Shown here piece after piece: positions 37,107 through 46,542 of a stretch of DNA of 64,000 nucleotides (the stretch's first letter is position 1; each line of letters starts with the position of its first letter). Where the stretch lies: assembly GCA_030407315.1 (NCBI GenBank), contig JALQPE010000059.1:186001-250000 (forward strand), in the 5' to 3' direction. Position numbers and translations under genes: made by a program. The notes under the pieces are model-generated. The model searched no databases, was not told the DNA's origin, and saw nothing but the letters and a program-made list of their open reading frames with translations. Origin of the DNA: Asparagopsis taxiformis. Lineage: Eukaryota > Rhodophyta > Florideophyceae > Bonnemaisoniales > Bonnemaisoniaceae.

Positions 37107-40100
37107 AGTAGTTGCTTGGACGAAACTGTTGCCAACACTGTGTTGGCTTGGTGAGTTGAGGTGATGATGCGTTGAATGTGCGTTGAGGATGATCGTGATT
37201 TGGGATGATGCTTGCACATCATACAGCAATGAAATTAATTGGTGCAGATTTCAGGATATCCTTGCGAGGGGAGGGCCGATTCTACCCGCGGTTAATTGGA
37301 TATGCTCATATAAATTGGTCGACCAGGAGGGACTCCGCTTTGGTTTTAAAGCGTAGTGATTGGTTCGCATCCACCTTTTTTTGGTTTGTGCGAGCCATTC
37401 ATGATCTCACACCGGAATTTTAGGCGCCCTGATTGGCTAGAATATGGCTCAATATTGTTAGAAACAGAGCGGTATTGCGACAGCTAGGGGTGTTCACGGT
37501 CCTGGTTAGCCGTATTTCGGACCCGTCTGGACGTAAAAGACCTGATCCCCGTGACCGTCACTCCTATGCGAAGAGAAATCCAGACCTATTGCTCGCAATA
37601 TTCAATCCAGCGTTTACCAAGGATTGCACATTTCTAGTCCTGAATTCAAGACAACAGTTCGTGGACCAGTCACGCCCACACATTTATAGGAGTAGTCTTC
37701 ATTCGTTCCGAAACAGAACACTGCCATTCAGAACCTTGTTCCGATTTCGAAACTTTTGAATTCTGGCTTGCAGATTTGAACCGTGGCGTCGTTCACCAAT
37801 ACCCTTCTTTCCGTCTGTAAGACTTATTTCTCGCTGTGAAGCGATCAGCTTCTCTGGAAACGGAGTAGCGCAAGCGACAAAGAGTAAAGCCTCGATCCAT
37901 CGAGTACGCTGTAGGAATGATCTCCAATCGGTGGTGATCAGCCGGATTCCGAAAGTAGGAAAATGAGGAATACTCGGGTATCGATTCCTGCAATCGCCTT
38001 CGACTAAGAAGTCCGTAGAGTGGTAGCTGATTCCTCCGACCAGGAGTATTTCTGTCTGCCGTCCCATCCTACTTAAAGGTTAGCTCGGCTCGCGAATCCT
38101 CCGTACAGAGTATCTCCTTCTGCGAGTTGGACCGGATGGGGTGTGCGACTGCCAGAACCGGATCTAGTCTTACTACCTCGCGGTAGAAGTCTCCCGCAAA
38201 ACCATGAATCGGCGTGACACCGCGTCGCGGCGTGTTGTGCAGTTCATGCGCGACGTATCACGACTGGTAATCGTATATCTACTCTCTTGAGAGCGTTTTC
38301 ACGCTGGATAGTGGTTTCAAGGCACTTTCCAGGCGAATAGGATGTAGTCTACAATAGAGCTTACTTTATTGCAACCGTTGCTGTGAGTTACCATATTAAA
38401 TACGTTAAAGTCGGGTCTCAGATGGCCAGGACCGATGGTCCCGGCCAACCAGTGGGGTGGACCTTTTGGTCCCTACAAATGCCCCACTACAGTGGCACTT
38501 TTCGTGTACTTCTGCTACAGTACACTAATATTGACACTATCGCTAACAGGGTTGCTACGAGTGTCGAATGACGTGTACGGGCGCTTGCGTGCACTTGTTA
38601 GAAGCCTCACATCCCTGCTGTCGCCCTGCGCTACTACACATGCCCGTATATTCAAGTTACGATTGGCGAAAACCCTTCGTGATTCATCGCTCGCTGCGCC
38701 CGCTACCTTGCTTCCTGGCCTTTCGACCGTGTCTCCTAACGCGCTCGTGACTGCTCAGCGATCCACCCCAGCTCCTTAGCTATATTCTTTGAAAATTAAT
38801 TGCATTCTCCCCCCTGCACAAACGCAGTGTCCTACACTAAGTTACCGATCCAAGTCAACCTAGAGGCGACGGACCGTTTCGAAATCCTTGTCAACTATTT
38901 CCGTCTCAGGGAGTGTTTCGTTCCGCATAATGGCGTGCATGAGTGACGTACCGTTGTGCCCTGGTTACCATGAAGCCCCAACATACATTATGCGTGTGTA
39001 AGGTTTACCAAGGCCACAAGTATCCGTCTAAGCGTGAGTGCTTGGAATCGGTGCAAAAATTGTTTGGCGCCTCCCATTCCGAGTTGATTATCTGCGGAAA
39101 CTCCGGCCTTTTTCCGTGATCCAACATAGCCACCGTTAGTATGTGTACGACCCAATTTTATTATCCTCCAAGGGTGATCAATATCCGTCCGATACAAAAT
39201 TCTCTACCAATTACCGATTTGAGACCAAGTGGACGGTCGTCTGCTGTTCGGGAACTATTCCCGTTTAAGACTGGAGCGCCTCTACCGCCTGGCTATTTCT
39301 TGCGAAACTAGATCTGCTACTCGAGCGTCCCGCATAAGCGTCAAATTTATTTCTACAAAAACAGCTGTCTACAACTATTACGAAACACTCGAAATATCTG
39401 ATTTCGAATTCATCAGACCTGAATAGAATCCTGCCCATGGGTTCACAAAAGATTCCACCAATAAAAGTCTTCATGATATTATTCAAATGCTTTTTGTCTT
39501 CATCCTTTCGAACATTCGTTTATTCTTAATCATCAAACAACCATGTCTAAAAGCAGCAACAATTTCAATCAAACAAAAGGGAGTGAATGTTCAGAATAGT
39601 CTATATACTCTTACAGTAATAAGAACTAGCTATAGTACTACACTACATTCCGTACATAGTTACTAGTTCAGAAGGTCTGCAATCAACCGAAGTCCTATAC
39701 TATGGCCCTCTAGAACATTTGTGCGGTTGTAGAAAGTACTTCAGTTAGTTAAACTTCTATTGCAATCGTAGCTATTATTCGTATACTCTTGTTGTAGAGA
39801 AGAATTTATTTCTATGCAGCCCAACAGTAGCTGTAGACAGGTAGAAACTAGTAGAATTGTGGACCATTTACTAGCTCTATGATACCAAGTTTTAATATTA
39901 CAATGTCCAGCTCTATCTAGTGAGGTTTTTGTCTGAGGAGTAGATTGAAACTGGTCGATACAATCAGTTCGTAGGATCGACCACCACCAACAACATTAAA
40001 CTCGTCATCTTCACCTCAACCTTCTACAGTAATTTACTGTCAGCTAACCTACACGTGTATGTACTGTCGATCTAGGCCAACTGCTGACAATATTTTTTGC

Positions 40101-42508
40101 TACTTTTACAACAGCCGCCGTACCGAAGCGCAATAGTAGGCCACGTGTGCGGTGGGTCAACAGAAGAGTGTGCTTTACAACAGAGCGATGTTTTCCATAT
40201 TTGGTGAACTTTGAGTATAAGTTGGGCGTTCATAGATAAAATTCACTAAGTCATATCCCGCAGCGCCCTGCCATCTACAGTACGGAGATGAAAGTTCCCA
40301 ACCTCGGTAGAATCAGCTCTCCCCAATACACTAGATAGTTGGAGGTGAGAAGGGAAGCAAATGCCAGTCCGTCATTCCTGCTGTCGTCCCGACACAGTCC
40401 AACTGAAAATTGTAAGGGGCAAGCACCAACTCCTATTTGTCCACCAGTCTCACCCTGCACGGTGTAAACCAACACCTCCCTCACGCTATTTCAAGTTGTT
40501 TATTACAGTTTACAAAACAGTTTTTTTTAATTCCACACTCCCAACAGCAAGAGACTAGGACAGCTCTCTTCATCACGTGCAAGTGCGAAAACTGCACTTG
40601 CCCAATTCTGCATCGTGCGTATTGGACCGCGACTGGTATCTTTGAACTGTATCAAACAACGCCATTATTGCGCGATGTCCTCTCAGAGTACGAGCGCGGG
40701 GCCATCAAACGCACAAAATTATGCCAGCACGGCGTTCCATTTCTCTGCGAAAACACGATACAACACGTGGCCCACGTCCATTTTACAGCCTTGTATATTG
40801 CGCATGATTTTATGGTATTCTTGACAAAAATACATCTCGTCGCAGCCCTCCCTGCTGGCCATGTTGAACATGTTGGTGCTACTGGAAAAGCGATCACTCC
40901 CGTCTTGCTCGCCCGCCACTCTGACATGGGGAGCATCCCAGATGCACCATTGCCAGAATCGTGTGAAACGAGTCGCTATTGAAAGCGACATGGTGAGCTG
41001 CATCAACTGGAATTGGTGAGCCGGCCACCCGACCAACATGTGCAGCTCGCCACTCTGCCCGAATCCACCCTGTTCCGATTCTGACTTGGTTGTTTGATGT
41101 GCGTCATTATATATATTCTACCACCAAATATCCCTCAGTCTCCGTCGTGTGCTTGGCGCGTGTCCTGTGCTATATATATATGCGACGAATTGCTTTCAGT
41201 TCTTTTCCGTGATATAATCTGCTCTTCCAACCGTATCGACTGGCAAACGACTACTGCACGATTAACTTGCTTGTGCAGTCGACAGTCAGAGTGGTGAGCC
41301 CAAGCTAGCCATCGGTGAGCTCAGCTGGTCTGACGAGAGCTCTGATATATGTGACATATGAGGATCACAGCAAATTCTTCTCAAATATCTTTTTGAGGAG
41401 CGCATGAACAAATTGTTCAAGATTTCAAGTATGACACTTGGAATCTTTGACTGGCAATGGTGAGCTTGTCTGTGCATCAAGAAGAGAAGCACGCGCTTTC
41501 ACCTGATCGCATCATTGCTCTTCTTCCCGCGACGGCTAAGCGTGTCCAATCAATCAGCTGCAGTTCCAACCGCCTTCAGCCAGCATGCAGAGACTCCTCA
41601 AACTCGCGTATGGAATGTCGTTGCTCAGATCCTTCGCGTTGTTCTGATATACAAATATTCATTTTAATTCACCGTTCTTGCGTATCGCACACATACCATT
41701 TCAGATCAACCAACCTCAATACTCCACCCAACTAGCAAACTTACGCCAATATGGATACTATGCAAAACATTCATTGCGGCGCAAAATATAAGCGAGCAGT
41801 CACCTCTCTATAGTCACATTCGCACTACAAACACACAGATGTCCTAGCAGTCCATAGCAGCCATTGACAGTGCGCCGATTTCAAGTGTTGTGAACTTGAT
41901 GCGAAGCTGCGGTCTCCATTGAGTATAAAAGTAGCCCAATGGTAGAATCGGATATCGGAGAAAGCATCTTCATTGGCATGCTTTCAAAGAACTACTTGTT
42001 ATTGATGAGTCACATCACGCCAGTGTGTGTTGTGCCCTCCCATGGTGAGCGAATGGGTAATGTACGTTTCCGCAATATCAATTGACCCAGTGATGGAATT
42101 GACATGTCTTTGTGCGGATAAAGGGAAGTGTTTTTGGAGTTGGGTTGCTGGTTTACGACGACAAGTATGTTTTTACCGGCTTGGTTGCAGACTATCCGAA
42201 TATCTCGGATCAAATTATTTGGTTACCAAGAACCAGACAATTTGATGCGAGACTTTCGACAGATTGCAAGTGAGCGAGATGCTAAAAGGCACGAGACGCT
42301 ATGAATGGGTGCAGGATGAAGTTGCAAGCAATGCGCAAATGCGTATCATTGGACATCATATCGGCTTATTCTCGGATGCAAGACCGTCGTCGAAATTGTA
42401 ATAAAAAATAAAGGAGCAACGCTTGGTACACTTTCATAATCGACAAACAATCGATGCATCCATAGATACCAACACAAAGTTAGTTTATAAGCACTACATA
42501 AAATATAT
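37107..42508. other. Gene-poor island, ~5.4 kb
   Basis: No gene I can support, in contrast with the 15-700-bp gaps elsewhere. The longest open frames (minus 37699-38067; plus 38435-38779; plus 40437-40982; minus 40719-41039) match no family I know, and two overlap on opposite strands. Part of it is AT-rich with many TAG/CTA triplets (39590-40060). Several TATA-like runs occur (near 41106, 41171, 41784 and 41924). No terminal repeats, reverse-transcriptase or transposase motif was found. It may be decayed mobile-element DNA or hold multi-exon or non-coding genes. Confidence 0.5.
41924..41930 (+). promoter_or_regulatory. Orphan TATA box in gene-poor island
   Basis: TATAAAA in the context GAGTATAAAAGTA, the best TATA match in the window, yet no supportable gene follows within 500 bp on this strand. 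Confidence 0.35.
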
Positions 42509-42952
42509 CTAACTCCAACGAAAACCAGCATAGCAACCGACACTAAAGGCGCCAGCAAACGGAACTTTAAACTTTACGATATCCACCAAGCGGTCCAACC
42601 CGCCCTCATGAACCGTTGGCGACAATTCACGTCCGATCACATTCCAATTCACAATAATCCATCCGCGCTGCGCCATGAGCTGCATGACGACGATCTCCGA
42701 GCCGACGATGACCAGCAGCAATTGTCCGATACGTTTCACCGCGTAGCCAGTCGCGAAACCAAGAATAGATCCAACCGTCACCTGTCCGCCCACCGCGCTG
42801 GTCAGCGTCTGCTCTATCGAGGCGCTGAGCGCTGAAAACGCGGGCGCGCGCGCTCGAAGCGTCAAATTGGTCCGAATGGGTCGCCGACGCGACATGCATA
42901 ACGGCTGCACGAGTGTTGTCGCGCCCGCGTTGAAGGAGAGCATCTGCGGCAT
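42509..42952 (-). CDS. FUN14-family membrane protein
   Basis: 147 residues from the ATG at 42950-42952 (MPQMLSFNAG); the frame is open to 43180 but the upstream part looks non-coding. An Arg/Ser-rich leader (CMSRRRPIRTNLTLRAR) suggests import into a plastid or mitochondrion. The FUN14 core follows: QVTVGSILGFATGYAVKR, LLLVIVGSEIVVMQLMAQRGW, IIVNWNVIGREL, and the C-terminal VPFAGAFSVGCYAGFR. Three hydrophobic segments are expected. FUNDC1 in animals is a mitophagy receptor on the outer mitochondrial membrane; no LC3-interacting YxxL is visible here, and plant and algal FUN14 proteins are plastid-associated, so a mitophagy role is not implied. Confidence 0.8.
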   Translation of the reverse strand: MPQMLSFNAGATTLVQPLCMSRRRPIRTNLTLRARAPAFSALSASIEQTLTSAVGGQVTVGSILGFATGYAVKRIGQLLLVIVGSEIVVMQLMAQRGWIIVNWNVIGRELSPTVHEGGLDRLVDIVKFKVPFAGAFSVGCYAGFRWS

Positions 42953-43314
42953 GGCGTGTCGTCGAATGGATTGAGCAGAGTTGCGCGCCGAGGAGCAGAG
43001 ATCTATTGTATGGGGCTCGTGAAAATTGTATGGTTTTGAGTTGTTTTTTATAGAAAATTGATTGGAGAAAATTGCGTGCGGTCTTTCGTAATTGTGTACA
43101 ATTTGCATGCCAAGATTTGCACAACGTAATGCGCTACGCACGAAATGACTCGATTGCATTGGCGCCAAATATTGTTTCAAATTGTAATACCTACAATCGG
43201 TGCATCCGGCAAGTTTCCGTCTGATGGACCAACCTGTGGTCCCAACTGTCGCCAGCCGTGTTCAGCTCAGCGCTAAACTGATCCCCAGCTCCCACCTCAG
43301 CCCCGTCCGCCGCC

Positions 43315-45693
43315 ATGCCGTCGCACCGCAAGCGAATTCGCGACGCCAGCACATCCACAGACCCGTACGTACGCGCACCACGTCCATTCGCACCTTCGCA
43401 ACGCGCACAATCTAACTCCAGCCCACCCCACAGCAAGCAGAAAACCATAGCAGATTTCTTCAAACGATCCGGCACCAGTACCACGCCGTCCACCAACCAT
43501 TCCACCGGCAGTGTCACGCGTCCGTCCAATCGCGCGCGCGCGTCGCCACCAAACAGCTCCAACATCTCCTCCGAGCGTCTCTTGCGTGTCGCCCGTGCAT
43601 TAGCCGACGCAGACGCACAGCCCGTTCGTCGCCGTCGCCAGGCCATGCTGCGGGAGCCCGACGACGACGACGACAGCGCGCCGCCCTCAGAGGAGGACGT
43701 CGCCATGCTCACCCAGGAGGAGCTGCAAGTGAATGCGCAATTGCAGATGCTGGAGTGTTCACAGGATGTCGCCCAATCCGACAAGCCACTTGCAACGGCT
43801 CGAGCTCCTAGTCCGCGTTTGGAGCGCGAATTGGACGTGGATGGCGATGTCCAAATGACGCTGCCGAAACGTAAACGCGTGCCCGCACCCGTCCCCGCCC
43901 CAGCGTCTGTTGCGGATAATGACGTGCGGTCGCGCGATCATACGCCGCCGCGTCCGCTGCATGACCACTCCTCGGACGATTCGGATGATAGTGAGGCGCT
44001 TATTCGTGAGCATCAGACGCAGATTTTACGTCGATCGACGAGGATGACGCGTGATGTCCAACGCTTCGATCCCGCCGTTGATTCGGCTAGTGCTCGGTTT
44101 GACGCGTTCCCGATGGATGCCGGTCAGCGCGCGGCGGCGCGCTCGGCGAAAAGTGCACTCGATCTTATGATGAAGGAACGTCGGCTTAGGGATAAGCAGG
44201 ATGAGCAGATCGAGAGTATGCGACAGGATCTTGAGTGCGGAAATGAGAAAGTTGGAGAGCAGGAGAAGGAATTTGCGCACATGGCAGATGCTGAAGAGCT
44301 TCGTGAGGAGAAGCGTGTTGCCAATATGGAAAAGTATAATGCGCCGTTGCCGTTGTTTATTGGTGCGGTGCAGATTGGAGAGCTTTCGAACAAATATTGG
44401 ACTCGCTCCAAGGCTGGTTGTGTTCACCATCTACATGACCTTTTGCTCACGACAAAGAGAGGGTGTGAGGAGTCGGTTTCGGCAGTCGCAGCGATTCCTC
44501 TGTGCATTTCCACAGTTCTGAAAAGCAAATTAGGAAAAGTGCCGTTCAGTATCGCTACCATGTTGTTCCAACTCACTATATTTGATGACTCTGCTCTGGG
44601 ATGCGCGTCGGAGCCGTACCGAGAAGAGATAATTTACGGATTGGCAGACATTATGAAGGCGATGAAATATAGCAAGAGGAAGGAGCGCCTGCCGTCTTTT
44701 GTCGAAATTTTACAGTCATACGGTGCTCGCTTTGACGATGTCACACGACCTGAACGATTGAGCACGCGGGCAGAGAGTGTAGCTGAAGCGAATCTGGACG
44801 GTGGTAATATGGATGCTGAAGGGGCCGGCAAGGCGATGCGAAATCTTCGAAGAGCATGTCTTTTCACGGTGAGGCGAATCGGCGATGGTGCCGAGCTCGG
44901 AGAGGTTATCGGCAATTGGGGGACAGAGTGCAATAGGGAAGAAAGCATTTTACGATCGATTGGCGTGTGCATCCGGGTACTTTTGTGCACGTTTGGTTCT
45001 TCACGATTATCGAGGGAAGTTGGTTATGTGATTGCGGAAGTGCTGAATGGTGTGAGTGGGTGTGAGTGGTCTGATTTTCGTCTGAAAGCAGCGAAATATA
45101 TAATGTGCTTCACGAATCGACTGGGATTACAAGTTGAACTAACAACATCCATGTTGCCGCACAGTTCAAAGCGATGTCGTGTTGTCGCTCTGGACGTAGC
45201 GTATCTATCGTTACGGCAGTGGTGTGAGGGACCCGGGGACAATCCCACGCCTAGAAACATTGAATCGTACACGGCGAGTGCGGCTGCACGGAGTCGCGGT
45301 GTCGATACAATTTCGTATTGCATAGCGGATATGATTGAGGTTTTGAAAGTGATGCCGGAGCCGTCCAAGGAAACGGAGGCGGAGTGGGCGTGCAATATGT
45401 CGAAATTGCTCAAAGTGACAATCGCCGATGTGGATGTACTGCAACTGAGAGAAGAGGGGGAGATTGGGAAAATGTACCAACTTGTGCAGAAGATGCGAAC
45501 ATTGACTCATCGAATGGTGTTTGATGCGCCGGTACAGGAGATGCGCTTAGCGTTGGACGCATTGCGAATTGCGGTCGGCAATGCGTTGGGCAACTGCAAA
45601 GCGATGCAGAAGGAGATGAATCCGCAACTCAAGTTTGAGAAGAAACAAGGCAATCTGTCGGCATTGCTCGTTTCACCATCGGTGACGCTGTAA
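43315..45693 (+). CDS. PIP-box protein, candidate SLF2/Nse6 (CANIN)-like Smc5/6 factor
   Basis: 792 residues. Near residue 42 lies a consensus PCNA-interacting box, QKTIADFF, flanked by basic residues. The next ~300 residues are disordered with acidic clusters, SQ/TP sites and Lys/Arg signals (PKRKR). From ~residue 345 to the end is a helical domain beginning PLPLFIGAVQIGELSNKYW, followed by KVPFSIATMLFQLTIF and LPSFVEILQSYGARFDDV. This order and the LxxLG-like turn recall the CANIN domain of SLF2/Nse6, which loads the Smc5/6 complex at damaged DNA. The PIP box is clear; the CANIN match is a pattern impression. A replication-coupled repair role is likely in either case. Start context CCGCCATGCCG is strong. 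Confidence 0.72.
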   Translation: MPSHRKRIRDASTSTDPYVRAPRPFAPSQRAQSNSSPPHSKQKTIADFFKRSGTSTTPSTNHSTGSVTRPSNRARASPPNSSNISSERLLRVARALADADAQPVRRRRQAMLREPDDDDDSAPPSEEDVAMLTQEELQVNAQLQMLECSQDVAQSDKPLATARAPSPRLERELDVDGDVQMTLPKRKRVPAPVPAPASVADNDVRSRDHTPPRPLHDHSSDDSDDSEALIREHQTQILRRSTRMTRDVQRFDPAVDSASARFDAFPMDAGQRAAARSAKSALDLMMKERRLRDKQDEQIESMRQDLECGNEKVGEQEKEFAHMADAEELREEKRVANMEKYNAPLPLFIGAVQIGELSNKYWTRSKAGCVHHLHDLLLTTKRGCEESVSAVAAIPLCISTVLKSKLGKVPFSIATMLFQLTIFDDSALGCASEPYREEIIYGLADIMKAMKYSKRKERLPSFVEILQSYGARFDDVTRPERLSTRAESVAEANLDGGNMDAEGAGKAMRNLRRACLFTVRRIGDGAELGEVIGNWGTECNREESILRSIGVCIRVLLCTFGSSRLSREVGYVIAEVLNGVSGCEWSDFRLKAAKYIMCFTNRLGLQVELTTSMLPHSSKRCRVVALDVAYLSLRQWCEGPGDNPTPRNIESYTASAAARSRGVDTISYCIADMIEVLKVMPEPSKETEAEWACNMSKLLKVTIADVDVLQLREEGEIGKMYQLVQKMRTLTHRMVFDAPVQEMRLALDALRIAVGNALGNCKAMQKEMNPQLKFEKKQGNLSALLVSPSVTL

Positions 45694-45963
45694 GGTGCGG
45701 ACCGAATTACAGTAGTCGTTTGTCACCATCAGGGGAGAGTACGTCGTAGTTGTTGGCGAATGGTGCTATTGTGTATATTTTGCGCTCATATTTTCGTAGT
45801 AGATGCGTTGTCGAGTATCATGTGTGCTACTTTGTGAATCATGCCCTTGTGCGTTACTTTTTCTACTTTTCTGTTGCTGCACGTGCTACAACCAGAGACA
45901 TTTAGAGTCGTATTCTTTGACTGCTGCCGGATCAATTGTGCCATCGCAGTTGTCTTGGTCGAT

Positions 45964-46473
45964 ATGTCAACCAAACTTCACCTCCTGTTCGCATTTCTAT
46001 CCGGGCTAGCCGCATCATTTCTCATTCCGACAAACCGCGCTACATCATACACCGCCGTCAAATCGTCCGTATTCCACATAGACACACTCCCCAAAGTCGG
46101 CCTCTCGCACAATCCCGAGATCAACAAGCAAGTAATATCCTCCTATCTCCAACTTCCGCACATCACCCAAATCGCCAAATCGTCCATCAAGCCCGGTCAA
46201 GTAGCATCCGAGAATTGGTTCGTTCTCACCCCGCTTCATCCTCCCCGATCACATCGCGCATCGATCTAACCCCCAACCCCATACCATAGGCATCGCGACA
46301 TGGCCGAAGCTTTCATTTTCACATCAGGTTCCGGTACGCTCAACATCGACGGCTCCAATTTCTCAGTCACACCCGGCACACTCGCATTAATATTCCCCCC
46401 AGCCAAACACACAATCTTCAACACCCACTCAACCGAACCGCTCCAGCTCTACACCGTGGCGTCAATTCCATAA
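45964..46473 (+). CDS. Secreted small cupin protein (two exons)
   Basis: Exons 45964-46217 and 46290-46473 join in phase to 145 residues across a 72-nt intron (donor GTTCGT, branch CTAAC, acceptor CCATAG). The start MSTKLHLLFAFLSGLAASFL is a good signal peptide or signal anchor. Spliced, the cupin core reads IKPGQVASENWHRDMAEAFIF, then SGSGTLNIDG, TPGTLALIFPPAKHTIFN. The first cupin motif has His-Arg-Asp where HxH is usual, with Glu of MAEAF retained, and the second motif keeps His...Asn; metal binding is therefore plausible but not textbook. Function unknown. It lies 70 bp before the WD40 gene start. The splice is inferred from frame and from recovery of the cupin motif; unspliced, the frame would end inside the intron. 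Confidence 0.75.
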
Positions 46474-46542
46474 ACCATTCATTTTCGCTCCATTTTTTCC
46501 AATATTTCGCCCGCGTCTTCGTCCCCACCCTCAACCACCGTC

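Noticed and set aside
37699..38067. 122-codon minus-strand frame in the gene-poor island
   Set aside because: No conserved motif or start context; kept as part of the island description only.
40437..41039. Overlapping frames on opposite strands in the gene-poor island
   Set aside because: Neither shows transposase, reverse-transcriptase or other known motifs; two overlapping unknowns are more likely chance or decayed DNA.
41165..41182. TATATATATA run as a promoter
   Set aside because: Simple AT repeat without a gene or initiator downstream; noted within the island only.
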